A stretch of 64,000 nucleotides of DNA from the NCBI GenBank assembly GCA_913055905.1, contig CAJXLB010000001.1, positions 620,001-684,000 on the forward strand, given 5' to 3'. The notes under the pieces are model-generated. The model did no database searches. It saw nothing but the letters and a program-made list of their open reading frames with translations, and was not told where the DNA came from. Position 1 is the stretch's first letter. Every line of letters begins with the position of its first letter. A program made the position numbers and the translations under genes. The DNA comes from an uncultured Winogradskyella sp. (GTDB lineage Bacteria; Bacteroidota; Bacteroidia; Flavobacteriales; Flavobacteriaceae). This document shows, piece by piece, positions 26,063-34,956 of the stretch.

Positions 26063-28660
26063 ATGAAAAAAATTACGCAATTATTTATGATGAGCGCTAC
26101 TATGCTGTTTTCGTTAACACTTTTAGCGCAATCTACAATTAAAGGAAAGGTGGTAGATGCAGAAATGAATTCGCCACTTCCAGGAGCTAATGTCATTATT
26201 AAAGGCACCACAGTAGGTGCAATGACAGATTTTGAAGGAAATTTTGAATTGACCACCGACTTGGCGTCAGGTCAAATAGAAGTTTCTTATGTAGGTTTTG
26301 CTACTAAAGTTTTAAAGTTTAATGGCAATACCGATTTAGGTTCCATTGCTTTAGACTTAGACAATTCTTTAGAGGAAGTCGTTGTAGTTGGTACTGGCGT
26401 TATCGATATCGCCGAAGCACGCCAAACACCAGTGGCAGTGTCAACTATTAAAGGAAGGGATATTCAACTGAAGATTTCAGGAAATATTGAATTTACCGAA
26501 TCCATGAAGAATACACCTTCTGTCTATGTGTCTAACCAAGCTGGTGGATTTGGTGATAGCCGTATCTTCTTAAGAGGTTTTGACGACACTAACACGGCTT
26601 TCCTATTAAACGGTCAACCAATCAATAGTGTTGAAGATGGTAGGATGTTCTGGTCTAACTGGGCTGGTATGGCAGATGTTGCCAATGCAGTGCAGGTTCA
26701 AAGAGGTCTAGGATCGTCTAAATTAGCGATTTCTTCAGTAGGTGGTACCGTTAACATTATCTCAAAAACAACCGAGCAAAGAGAAGGTGGATTTGTTCGT
26801 TTTATGGGTGGTAACGATAGTTTTGCCAAAGGAACTTTCTCATATAACTCTGGTGTAAATGATAAAGGTTGGGCTTTTTCTGTATTAGTAGATCACTGGC
26901 AAGCACACAGAAAGTATTCTATAGGGACTGCTGGTCAGGGACAAAACTACTTGTTCTCGGTAGGCTACAAGCCTAATGACAGAAACACTTTCAACTTCTT
27001 AATCACGGGAGCGCCACAGTGGCATGATCAAAATTTCTCAAGTGACCTCGAAGAATTTGAATTATATGGTGAAAAATACAATCCTAATACTGGGTTTAGA
27101 AATGGCGAACGTTTTACGGAAAGACGTAACTACTATCACAAACCAGTAGCCAACCTTAACTGGGATTTTGATATCAACGAAAAGTTAGATTTATCTACGG
27201 TTCTTTATGCCTCTTGGGGCCGCGGTGGTGGTACAGGTATGTTAGGAAGCAGCTCTAACAGAGTTAGGTTAGAATCCAATGGCCAAATAGATTTCAATCA
27301 AATCGTACAAAACAACCAGGCTGCAGCTGACTCAAACGGGTTTGCTGGATTTAGCGATGGATTTGTAAGACGTGCGTCTGTAAATAACCACAATTGGTAT
27401 GGATTATTATCAAATTTAAATATAGAGTCTGGAGAAAACTGGAGCTTCAATGTTGGTTTTGATGGAAGACTGTACCGCGGAGATCACTGGAGACAAATCA
27501 ACGATTTAATGGGATTAAACGGTTTTGTGGATAATTTTAGAACTGACCGTCCAGATGACTATGTGTTTACAGAAACTTTTGAAGCAAACCCTTGGGCAGC
27601 GCTTTTTGACTTTGCAGACGAAGATCAAAGAACACAGTTTGATTATTCTGAAAATATTAATTACATAGGTGGATTTGGTCAAGCAGAATATGCTACAGAA
27701 GACTTTTCCGTATTTGTTCAGGGTGCACTCTCAACACAATCCTTCCAAAGAACAGGTCGCTTCGTTGGAACGGGCAACGGCTTAGGAAAGTCTGAAAAAA
27801 TCAACAAAGTAGGCTATCAAATTAAAGGTGGTGCTTCTTACAATATTGATGAAAACAATAAGGTTTTTGCTAATATCGGTACCTTTTCAAGACAACCGTT
27901 CTTAGATAATATCTTCCGTGATATCAGGAACTCTAATGATTTGGTAGAGCCAGAAATAGACAATGAAGAAATCATTGGTTACGAATTTGGGTATAGATTC
28001 CAAAACAGCACCTGGAGATTTAATTTCGATGTTTACAGAACCGAATGGGGAAATCGTTTCTTAACCTTTGGTACGGAGTTACCTAACGATGAATTTGGTA
28101 TCTACCGCTTTACAGACGTTACACAAGTTCACCAAGGTGTGGAGTTTGATTTTGAGTATAGACCAATCGGAGGTAAAATTAGCTTTAGAGGTTATGGGTC
28201 TATTGGTAACTGGAAGTATGAGGGTACAACGCCATTCACCTTACAAAATGACGATACACAGCAATTCTTAATTACTGACGGTGAAGTAGAGCTTACTGAT
28301 GTTAAAGTTGGTAACGCACCACAAACCTCTTTTGGAGCAGGCTTAGTGTGGAATGTAGTAGAAGGCCTTTCTGTTGATATGGACTATAACATCTTTGCAG
28401 ACCTTTATGAGTTCGTTGATGTTGACGAAGCTGTAGAAGCTGCACTTAACGGACAAGTGTACGAGTCTCAAAGATTACCATCTTATGCTTTAGCAGATGC
28501 AGGTTTAACGTATAGATTTTCTTTAGGTGATAATAGAATGACCTTTAGAGCAAACGTGAACAACTTATTCAACACACCTTATATAAGCCAAACTGATAAC
28601 TTTGGTACTTTCTTAGGTATTGGAAGAATCTGGAATGCAAGCTTGCGTTATAACTTTTAA
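26063..28660 (+). CDS. TonB-dependent outer-membrane receptor
   Basis: An 865-residue protein. A signal peptide (to about 22, LTLLAQ) is followed by a carboxypeptidase-regulatory-like beta-sandwich (KGKVVDAEMNSPLPGANVII, about 26-105), a plug domain (SIKGRDIQLKISGN to GGTVNIISKT, about 120-235) and a 22-strand barrel ending in the outer-membrane signature (IWNASLRYNF). It takes up a substrate across the outer membrane using TonB energy. No SusD partner or substrate-specific neighbour is present, so the substrate is unknown. It is a monocistronic gene with its own promoter and terminator. Confidence 0.93.
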   Translation: MKKITQLFMMSATMLFSLTLLAQSTIKGKVVDAEMNSPLPGANVIIKGTTVGAMTDFEGNFELTTDLASGQIEVSYVGFATKVLKFNGNTDLGSIALDLDNSLEEVVVVGTGVIDIAEARQTPVAVSTIKGRDIQLKISGNIEFTESMKNTPSVYVSNQAGGFGDSRIFLRGFDDTNTAFLLNGQPINSVEDGRMFWSNWAGMADVANAVQVQRGLGSSKLAISSVGGTVNIISKTTEQREGGFVRFMGGNDSFAKGTFSYNSGVNDKGWAFSVLVDHWQAHRKYSIGTAGQGQNYLFSVGYKPNDRNTFNFLITGAPQWHDQNFSSDLEEFELYGEKYNPNTGFRNGERFTERRNYYHKPVANLNWDFDINEKLDLSTVLYASWGRGGGTGMLGSSSNRVRLESNGQIDFNQIVQNNQAAADSNGFAGFSDGFVRRASVNNHNWYGLLSNLNIESGENWSFNVGFDGRLYRGDHWRQINDLMGLNGFVDNFRTDRPDDYVFTETFEANPWAALFDFADEDQRTQFDYSENINYIGGFGQAEYATEDFSVFVQGALSTQSFQRTGRFVGTGNGLGKSEKINKVGYQIKGGASYNIDENNKVFANIGTFSRQPFLDNIFRDIRNSNDLVEPEIDNEEIIGYEFGYRFQNSTWRFNFDVYRTEWGNRFLTFGTELPNDEFGIYRFTDVTQVHQGVEFDFEYRPIGGKISFRGYGSIGNWKYEGTTPFTLQNDDTQQFLITDGEVELTDVKVGNAPQTSFGAGLVWNVVEGLSVDMDYNIFADLYEFVDVDEAVEAALNGQVYESQRLPSYALADAGLTYRFSLGDNRMTFRANVNNLFNTPYISQTDNFGTFLGIGRIWNASLRYNF

Positions 28661-28675
28661 GACTTGGATGAAGTC

Positions 28676-28708
28676 AAAAAAAGGCAACCATTTTGGTTGC
28701 CTTTTTTT
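28676..28708. terminator. Bidirectional rho-independent terminator
   Basis: A 10-base-pair stem (AAGGCAACCA / TGGTTGCCTT) with a TTT loop is flanked by an A run on the left and a T run on the right. It can therefore end both the receptor gene on the plus strand and the gldD operon on the minus strand. The T run overlaps the gldD stop codon. Confidence 0.85.
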
Positions 28709-29282
28709 ATGGATTTTCCCAACGTAAGGATTCCATTAGGTGCTTGATGTCTTTTTTTAGATATTCTGCTGCTGGGTAAATAGAATCGTAATTGGGTTTT
28801 GCATAGAAATATAAGGATCCGCTTAGAAAGTGGTTGATGCTATCCGTTACATAAAATTGCGATTGCGACGCTGCATCACCACCAACCTCGTATAACATAC
28901 CGTAAACTCTATTTACTGGATTTTCATAAATCGTGCTGCTAATCTCATCGGCTTTTATGGTATGTTTTTGGGTGAGGGATTGGGCATCTCGTAAAAGGCT
29001 GTCTAAACTGTTTGGTGTAACCGCTTTATAAGTAAGATATATCGTAGCTTTTAAACTGGGATATTTTAAATCTAACCCTCGGGTTGAGCCTGCTATTTTT
29101 ATGGAGTCTATGGGCTGCGCAAGGTGATTTTTGTCAAAGCTAAAGGGTAGAGGAGTTTTAACGGTTTTATACTGAGCTTTAGGATAGTCTAACCTTAAAT
29201 ATGCTTCGGGTTTGGGTAAGGGGCTGTCTCCACAACTAAGACAAGATATACATAGTACGAATAAAAGGGTTAAATGCTTCAT
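28707..29282 (-). CDS. gldD: Gliding motility lipoprotein GldD
   Basis: A 191-residue protein with a lipoprotein signal (lipobox SCLSC). The mature start PKPEAYLRLDYPKAQY and the total length match GldD, a lipoprotein needed for gliding motility in Flavobacterium. It overlaps gldE by 4 bases, the gene pair seen in flavobacteria. Gliding depends on the type IX secretion machinery, of which no core gene is in this window. Confidence 0.95.
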   Translation of the reverse strand: MKHLTLLFVLCISCLSCGDSPLPKPEAYLRLDYPKAQYKTVKTPLPFSFDKNHLAQPIDSIKIAGSTRGLDLKYPSLKATIYLTYKAVTPNSLDSLLRDAQSLTQKHTIKADEISSTIYENPVNRVYGMLYEVGGDAASQSQFYVTDSINHFLSGSLYFYAKPNYDSIYPAAEYLKKDIKHLMESLRWENP

Positions 29283-30601
29283 TCTTGCTGTTTCAAGAGT
29301 GTAAATTTGATTTGTTTAATACGTTTGCGCTCTAAAGCTTCTATAGTAAAAACGTAATTTTTAAAGTTTATTTTACTTCCAATACGAGGAAAGCCTCCAG
29401 AGATTTCCAAAACAAAGCCAGCCAAGGTTTCCGCTTCACCCTTTTTAGCTTCAAAATCTTCGATATCGTCTTCTTCAATCCCTACAATTTTATACACATC
29501 TTTCAAAGGTGTTTTACCCTCAAAACTGTAGTTGTGGTCATCTATCTTGGTAAAGATGAGGTCTTCGTCATCATATTCATCACTGATGTCTCCCACAATT
29601 TCCTCAATAATATCTTCTAGGGAAACCAAACCGGAAGTACCACCGTATTCATCAACGACAACGGCGAGATGCACCTTCTTGTTCTGAAATTCGACCATAA
29701 GGTCATCCAGCTTTTTATTTTCTGGGACAAAGAAAGGTTCTCGCAGAAGGCTGGGCCAGTTAAAATCTTTTTTATCTAAATGAGGAAGAAGGTCCTTTAC
29801 ATACAAAACCCCTTTAATATTGTCTATGTTTTCTTCAAAAACAGGGATACGCGAGTATCCATTATCAATAATATCTGCAATAATACTGTTGAAAGGAGTT
29901 TCAATATCCAGGGCAAATAGGTCCATTCTAGGGCGCATAACCTGTTTGGTGTCGGTATTTCCAAAAGACACAATGCCTCTGAGGAGTTTTTGCTCCTCTT
30001 GAGTGGTGTCTTTATCATCTGTTAGTTCTAGAGCCTGGGATAATTGATCTACGCTGAGATTAGATCGTTTTCTACCTAAGGTGTCTTGTAATTTTAAAGT
30101 TGCTAATCGCATTGGTGAGCTTAAAGGAGAAAAAATAACATCTAAAACTCTTAAAGGTCTAGCCATAAAACTTGCAAAACGAACGCTATTACGACTGGCA
30201 TAAATCTTAGGTATAATTTCACCAAACAACAGTATTAAGAATGTCGCTGTAACAACCTCCAATAAAAATCTAACAACAGTATTGGCTACACTCTGAAATA
30301 AGGTTTCACCTATATAAGCAAACAGTAGAACTATAGCGATATTTATAAAATTATTTGCTACAAGAATTGTTGCAAGTAGTTTTTTCGGTTTTTGCAGCAA
30401 ATAGGCAATAATTTGCATTGGCACCGATTTTTTCTCTAGGCCTTCATCAATATTGGCTTTCGTAAGCGAGAATAGGGCAACTTCTGCCCCAGAGATTAAA
30501 CCAGAGCACACCAACAAGATTAAAAGTAAAATAATACTCGTAATAAAGGAAGTATCCGTTAGTGCATTACTTAGATTAAAAACCGAGGGTTCTGGGTCCA
30601 A
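29279..30601 (-). CDS. gldE: Gliding motility-associated membrane protein GldE (CNNM/CorC type)
   Basis: A 440-residue membrane protein with an N-terminal DUF21 region of about four membrane segments, two CBS domains (MRPRMDLFALD about 220; VPENKKLDDLMVEFQNKKVHLAVV about 300) and a C-terminal CorC/HlyC domain. Its position before gldD identifies it as GldE. The apparent start is TTG at 30601; no ATG exists further upstream in frame. ssb ends 19 bases upstream. Confidence 0.92.
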   Translation of the reverse strand: MDPEPSVFNLSNALTDTSFITSIILLLILLVCSGLISGAEVALFSLTKANIDEGLEKKSVPMQIIAYLLQKPKKLLATILVANNFINIAIVLLFAYIGETLFQSVANTVVRFLLEVVTATFLILLFGEIIPKIYASRNSVRFASFMARPLRVLDVIFSPLSSPMRLATLKLQDTLGRKRSNLSVDQLSQALELTDDKDTTQEEQKLLRGIVSFGNTDTKQVMRPRMDLFALDIETPFNSIIADIIDNGYSRIPVFEENIDNIKGVLYVKDLLPHLDKKDFNWPSLLREPFFVPENKKLDDLMVEFQNKKVHLAVVVDEYGGTSGLVSLEDIIEEIVGDISDEYDDEDLIFTKIDDHNYSFEGKTPLKDVYKIVGIEEDDIEDFEAKKGEAETLAGFVLEISGGFPRIGSKINFKNYVFTIEALERKRIKQIKFTLLKQQE

Positions 30602-30620
30602 AATACGGTGAATTTAGTAT

Positions 30621-31076
30621 TTAGAAAGGTAAATCGTCGTCCTCCTCAGTTTCAGGAGCAATACTGTTAGATGCCTGTTGTTGTGGTTCAGAAACGGAGT
30701 TACTCGGAGTATTGGCCGGTTGTGCCTGTTGGTTTTCGTTTTTATTGGAAAGGAATGTAAAATCAGTACATTGAATTTCTGTTGAGTATCTTTCCATCCC
30801 TTTATCGTCTGTCCACTTTCGCGTTTTAATACGACCTTCAATGTAGATTTTATCGCCTTTACTTAGGTATTTTTCGCATATCTCGGCAGCCTTATTGCGC
30901 ACAACAATATTATGCCATTCCGTATTGGTAACGCGCTCATTGGTTGTTCTGTTGGTGTAAGTTTCATTTGTGGCCAACGGAAAGCGCCCTACACAATTCT
31001 TATCATCGAAGTAATGCATCTTTACTTCATCTCCTAAATGCCCAATTAGCATTACCTTATTCAAAGTTCCTGACAT
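30621..31076 (-). CDS. ssb: Single-stranded DNA-binding protein
   Basis: A 151-residue SSB with an N-terminal OB fold (TLNKVMLIGHLGDEVKM to about residue 105), a flexible Gln/Asn/Pro-rich linker and the acidic tip DDDLPF at the C terminus, which recruits repair and replication partners. It coats single-stranded DNA as a tetramer. It lies between mutY and gldE in the usual flavobacterial order. A 16-base inverted repeat precedes its start. Confidence 0.97.
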   Translation of the reverse strand: MSGTLNKVMLIGHLGDEVKMHYFDDKNCVGRFPLATNETYTNRTTNERVTNTEWHNIVVRNKAAEICEKYLSKGDKIYIEGRIKTRKWTDDKGMERYSTEIQCTDFTFLSNKNENQQAQPANTPSNSVSEPQQQASNSIAPETEEDDDLPF

Positions 31077-31092
31077 ATTTATTTGTATTTAG

Positions 31093-31108
31093 CCCGTAAA
31101 ATTACGGG
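31093..31108. repeat. Inverted repeat upstream of ssb
   Basis: CCCGTAA-AA-TTACGGG is a perfect 7-base inverted repeat centred about 25 bases upstream of the ssb ATG. On the minus strand it contains TAATTTTA, similar to the -7 box, so it could be an operator overlapping the ssb promoter. It could also be a leader hairpin. Confidence 0.4.
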
Positions 31109-31145
31109 ATTGATTATCTATTTAAAAATAATAATTTTTTTGTTC

Positions 31146-32198
31146 TTAAAGTGCTTCAAAATTGAACTCCTCTATAAAATCACCAATAAGAACAGGAACA
31201 GGGTATTTGTGAATATCTTGTAAAGGAATGTAGCAGTCTGTGAGGGTATCTTTTACCTCTATAATCCAAAATTTTGTATATAAATGCTGATGAGACAATT
31301 TATGTACTTTATCAGATTCATTGTACAAGGCGTAATCATAGCCAATTGGCTTTGTAAGCAGAGAATCGAATCGCAGTTTATCAAACTCTTCAGCGGTTAG
31401 GCTCTTCTCACTTTCAATTAAGGGGAACTGATAAAGGTTTTGCCATATGCCTTTGCCTTGTCGTTTTTCAAATAAGATGTTTTGCTTGTCATCCACACAG
31501 ACCATATAATTGAAATATTTCTTGGTAACCTTAGTCTTTTTTAATTTTACAGGAAGTTCGTTGATGAGATTCTCTTTAAGTGCTACGCATCCATTTTTTA
31601 AAGGACAAAGCTCACAGTTTGGCGTTTTGGGAGTGCACTGTAATGCTCCAAATTCCATAATGGCCTGGTTGTAAATGTGAGGCTGCTCCTTAGCTATTAA
31701 TTCTTGGGCAAGCGCTTTAAATTCCTTTATACCACTAGTGCTGTTTATGGCTGTTTTAATGCCAAAATATCGTGATAGTACTCTGTAGACATTTCCATCT
31801 ACAACAGCTTTAGGTTCTTTAAATGCAATCGAGGCAATAGCGCTTGCCGTGTAATCGCCAACACCTTTAAGTTTTTTAATGTCTTCATAAGTGGAAGGAA
31901 AAACACCATTTAATTCTTTGGCAATATATTTGGCAGACGCATGAAGGTTTCTTGCCCTAGAGTAATACCCAAGACCTTGCCATAGCTTTAAAACGTGTTC
32001 TTCGGAGGCATTGGCAAGGTCAAAAACCGTTGGAAAATGCTTAACAAATGCCTCATAATAAGGTAACCCTTGCTTAACTTGAGTTTGTTGTAAAATTATT
32101 TCTGAGAGCCAAATAAAATAAGGATTGTCCGTGTCTCGCCAAGGTAGACTTCTCTTATTATCTGAATACCAGTTAATTAGTTGGGTGTGAAAATTCAT
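31146..32198 (-). CDS. mutY: A/G-specific adenine DNA glycosylase
   Basis: A 350-residue repair enzyme that removes adenine opposite 8-oxoguanine. It has the helix-hairpin-helix LKGVGDYTASAIASIAF with the following catalytic Asp (VVDGNVYRVLSRY), the [4Fe-4S] cluster motif C-x6-C-x2-C-x5-C (CTPKTPNCELCPLKNGC) and a C-terminal Nudix-like 8-oxoG recognition domain. Length is normal. It is divergent from the HU gene. Confidence 0.97.
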   Translation of the reverse strand: MNFHTQLINWYSDNKRSLPWRDTDNPYFIWLSEIILQQTQVKQGLPYYEAFVKHFPTVFDLANASEEHVLKLWQGLGYYSRARNLHASAKYIAKELNGVFPSTYEDIKKLKGVGDYTASAIASIAFKEPKAVVDGNVYRVLSRYFGIKTAINSTSGIKEFKALAQELIAKEQPHIYNQAIMEFGALQCTPKTPNCELCPLKNGCVALKENLINELPVKLKKTKVTKKYFNYMVCVDDKQNILFEKRQGKGIWQNLYQFPLIESEKSLTAEEFDKLRFDSLLTKPIGYDYALYNESDKVHKLSHQHLYTKFWIIEVKDTLTDCYIPLQDIHKYPVPVLIGDFIEEFNFEAL

Positions 32199-32285
32199 TG
32201 TGATTTAACCTAGACCAGACAAAAATAAATCTTTATAGTGTTAAATTTTAATTAATTACACTTTAAATATTGAAATTAAATTACC

Positions 32286-32293
32286 TATATTTG
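32286..32293 (+). promoter_or_regulatory. Bacteroidete -7 element (TATATTTG) of the HU gene
   Basis: A perfect TAnnTTTG match 39 bases upstream of the HU ATG, in the gap between the divergent mutY and HU genes. It explains why the longer frame starting upstream (TTG at 32270) is not the real start. Confidence 0.6.
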
Positions 32294-32332
32294 CATCCCT
32301 TAGAATTTATAGTAACCCTAAAACTAATAACA

Positions 32333-32623
32333 ATGACAAAAGCTGATTTAGTAGCCAAAATTTCTGACAAATTAGGAATGGAAAAAGGTGATGTACAGGC
32401 TACAGTAGAATCCTTTATGGAAGAAGTAAAAGCATCTTTAGAAAGTGGCGATAACGTGTACTTAAGAGGATTTGGAAGTTTCATAATCAAAACAAGAGCT
32501 GAGAAAACAGGTCGTAACATTTCTAAAAATACTACGATTAAAATCCCAGCCCACAACATACCTGCTTTTAAACCTGCTAAAGTGTTCTTAGAAGGCGTAA
32601 AAACTAATGTTGAAGTAAACTAA
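32333..32623 (+). CDS. HU-family DNA-binding protein
   Basis: A 96-residue nucleoid protein; the ATG at 32333 (MTKADLVAKISDKLG) gives the standard HU N terminus. The DNA-binding beta-arm segment (GFGSFIIKTRAEKTGRN) has the family form, and the arm continues through NTTIKIPAHNIPAFKPAK, close to the HU/IHF signature. It binds and bends DNA as a dimer. A 29-residue basic protein gene and a terminator follow. Confidence 0.96.
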   Translation: MTKADLVAKISDKLGMEKGDVQATVESFMEEVKASLESGDNVYLRGFGSFIIKTRAEKTGRNISKNTTIKIPAHNIPAFKPAKVFLEGVKTNVEVN

Positions 32624-32662
32624 ACGCATTAAAACTATATTAATTAAAAAGCATTATTAACT

Positions 32663-32752
32663 ATGCCAAGTGGTAAAAAGAGAAAAAGACACAAGGTAGC
32701 GACGCATAAGCGTAAAAAACGTAGACGCGCTAATCGTCACAAAAAGAAATAA
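32663..32752 (+). CDS. Tiny Lys/Arg-rich protein, AURKAIP1/COX24-like (probable ribosomal protein)
   Basis: A 29-codon frame beginning MPSGKKRKRHKVATHKRKKR and ending in Lys. The MPSGKKRKRHK(V/I) and THKRKKR pattern matches the bacteroidete members of the AURKAIP1/COX24 C-terminal domain family (DUF1713), related to small ribosomal subunit proteins of mitochondria and mycobacteria. More than half the residues are Lys, Arg or His. It lies 39 bases after HU and 4 bases before a terminator hairpin. Too short for most gene callers. Confidence 0.85.
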   Translation: MPSGKKRKRHKVATHKRKKRRRANRHKKK

Positions 32753-32756
32753 ATTG

Positions 32757-32785
32757 CAAAAAAGTAGTTTAAAAACTACTTTTTT
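32757..32785 (+). terminator. Rho-independent terminator
   Basis: An A-rich stem GTAGTTT / AAACTAC with an AA loop, extended by A/T pairs, is followed by six T. It ends the HU / small basic protein unit. Confidence 0.75.
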
Positions 32786-32932
32786 CAGTTTAAACAAAAA
32801 ACGTTCTTTGATATAGAATTTAAGCGACATTAATAGAGTGTCCTTACATTCGTTGGATATTACATCCTGTGTCAAATAATTTAGTAAAATCCATCTATCT
32901 CAAGGTTTTTGAGTTAGATATAAATTAACATT

Positions 32933-34477
32933 ATGAACAAGGAATTAATCGTAAGATCGAGTTCAGATATTGTTGATTTTGCCTTATTAAAAGATGGAAG
33001 ACTTATTGAATTACATAAAGATGAAGAGGATAATAATTTTTCGGTTGGTGATATTTTTATTGCCAAAATACGGAAAGTTATGCCTGGTCTTAATGCCGCA
33101 TTTGTCAATGTGGGCTACGAGAAAGATGGGTTTTTACACTATCATGATCTAGGACCGCAATTGCCTTCACTTTTAAAATTCATTAAACGTGTAAGCACAG
33201 GGAAATTAAGAGATTACTCACTTAAAGACTTTCGCTTTGAAAAGGACTTGGATAAGCACGGCAAAATTGCCGACGCTGTAAAGTCCAATCAATCCATACT
33301 GGTACAAGTAGTAAAGGAGCCTATTTCTACGAAAGGACCTCGCATAAGCTCAGAGCTTTCAATTGCTGGACGCTATATTGTGCTGGTACCATTTTCCAAT
33401 AGGATTTCAATCTCCCAGAAGATTGAATCCAAGGAAGAGAAAGACAGGCTAAAGCGTCTTGTTAAGAGTATAACACCAAAAGGTTTTGGTGTTATTATCC
33501 GTACGGTTGCCGAAGGAAAAAAAGTGGCTGATCTCGACAATGATTTACAGAATTTGCTGAGTAGATGGACAGCAATGTGTAAGAAGTTGTATAAAGCACA
33601 TCACCCTACCAAGGTTTTAGGGGAAATGAACAAAGCATCCTCCATTTTAAGGGATATCTTTAACGATTCATTTACTGGTATTGTTGTAGATGATGAAGCC
33701 TTATACCTTCAACTAAAAGATTATGTGCATCAAATTGCACCAAAAAAAGAGTCTATTGTAAAGCATTACAGGAATGGTGTACCCATTTTTGAAAAATACG
33801 GCATAGAACGCCAAATTAAAACCTCCTTTGGCAGAACCGTATCCATGGCAAAAGGCGCCTACTTGGTCATAGAACATACTGAAGCTATGCATGTTATAGA
33901 TGTAAATAGCGGAAATCGTTCCAATAAAGAAAAGAACCAAGAAGATACGGCCTTGGAAGTCAATCTAATATCTGCTACCGAAATAGCACGTCAATTACGA
34001 CTGCGTGACATGGGTGGCATCATAGTTATTGATTTCATAGACATGGGACGTGCAGAAAACCGTAAGCAGCTTTACAACCATCTCCGTGATGAGATGAAAG
34101 ACGACAAAGCTAAACACAAAATATTGCCGCCTAGTAAGTTTGGTTTGGTACAAATAACCAGACAACGCGTAAGGCCGGAACGCAATATTAAGACCAAAGA
34201 AGAAAATCCAAACCTCGTAGGTGGAGATGAAATCGAAGCGCCAATAAAAGTGGTGAATCGTATTACCCAAGACTTAGAGCGGATTTTCAAAAAAGACTAT
34301 AAAAAGGTAACCTTAAATGCACATCCTTTTATAGCAGCCTTTTTAACCAAGGGCTTTCCATCAGTACGTTCAAAATGGTTTTTTGAACACAAAAAATGGG
34401 TAAAAGTTTTACCCAGAGATGCTTACACTTATCTTGAATACCATTTCTTTGACAAAGATGGTAACAAAATCAAATAA
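32933..34477 (+). CDS. rng: Ribonuclease G (Rne/Rng family)
   Basis: A 514-residue endoribonuclease of the RNase E/G family, with an N-terminal S1-like region (GDIFIAKIRKVMPGLNAAFVNVG) and the catalytic domain (VIEHTEAMHVIDVNSGNR; GGIIVIDFIDM with the metal-binding Asp residues). It lacks the long C-terminal degradosome scaffold of RNase E. It processes rRNA and decays mRNA in the cytoplasm. The gap between the terminator and this gene (32786-32932) shows no gene. A strong terminator follows. Confidence 0.95.
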   Translation: MNKELIVRSSSDIVDFALLKDGRLIELHKDEEDNNFSVGDIFIAKIRKVMPGLNAAFVNVGYEKDGFLHYHDLGPQLPSLLKFIKRVSTGKLRDYSLKDFRFEKDLDKHGKIADAVKSNQSILVQVVKEPISTKGPRISSELSIAGRYIVLVPFSNRISISQKIESKEEKDRLKRLVKSITPKGFGVIIRTVAEGKKVADLDNDLQNLLSRWTAMCKKLYKAHHPTKVLGEMNKASSILRDIFNDSFTGIVVDDEALYLQLKDYVHQIAPKKESIVKHYRNGVPIFEKYGIERQIKTSFGRTVSMAKGAYLVIEHTEAMHVIDVNSGNRSNKEKNQEDTALEVNLISATEIARQLRLRDMGGIIVIDFIDMGRAENRKQLYNHLRDEMKDDKAKHKILPPSKFGLVQITRQRVRPERNIKTKEENPNLVGGDEIEAPIKVVNRITQDLERIFKKDYKKVTLNAHPFIAAFLTKGFPSVRSKWFFEHKKWVKVLPRDAYTYLEYHFFDKDGNKIK

Positions 34478-34488
34478 TATCTATTAAC

Positions 34489-34523
34489 AAAAACCCCTTC
34501 CAGATTCTGGAAGGGGTTTTTTT
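34489..34523 (+). terminator. Rho-independent terminator of the RNase G gene
   Basis: A perfect 10-base-pair stem (CCCCTTCCAG / CTGGAAGGGG) with an ATT loop is followed by seven or more T. Confidence 0.9.
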
Positions 34524-34543
34524 ATGTTTGGCGTTATGCAAAA

Positions 34544-34921
34544 TTAAAACGGCAAATCGTCATGCTCATCTTCGTTTAAATCTCCTGCAGGCTCAAAAGC
34601 CTCTGCTGGTGGTACAGGTGGCATGTTCTCGTTCATAGGTTCTGATTGTACCGTTTCAATACGCCAGCCTTGTATAGAATTAAAATATTTGGTTTCGCCT
34701 TGAGGATTCACCCATTCGCGACCTCTAAGGTTTATTCCTATTTTTACCTGCTGCCCAACTTGGTAGTTGTTTAACAAGTCTGTTTTGTCTTGTATAAACT
34801 CTATAGAAAGGTGTTGTGGATATTGCTCTTCTGTTGTTACAACCACTTCTCTTTTTCTAAATCCATTACTCCCAAAGGTTTGGGTATCTCCTATTACTTT
34901 TATACGTCCTTGTACTTCCAT
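34544..34921 (-). CDS. DUF3127 protein with SSB-like acidic C-terminal tip
   Basis: A 125-residue protein of the DUF3127 family, predominantly bacteroidete. Residues 1-90 look OB-like (MEVQGRIKVIGDTQTFGSNGF, REVVVTTEEQYPQHLSIEFI). A Pro/Glu-rich linker then leads to a C-terminal end DEHDDLPF, almost identical to the tip of SSB in this same window (DDDLPF). The function is unknown. The tip suggests it docks on SSB-interacting proteins (inference). Confidence 0.85.
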   Translation of the reverse strand: MEVQGRIKVIGDTQTFGSNGFRKREVVVTTEEQYPQHLSIEFIQDKTDLLNNYQVGQQVKIGINLRGREWVNPQGETKYFNSIQGWRIETVQSEPMNENMPPVPPAEAFEPAGDLNEDEHDDLPF

Positions 34922-34956
34922 TGTTTATGTATTCTATTATATTAATTCGATTTTCA

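Noticed and set aside
28707-32198. Complete type IX secretion/gliding locus
   Set aside because: Only gldD and gldE are present; mutY and ssb upstream are housekeeping genes usual at this site.
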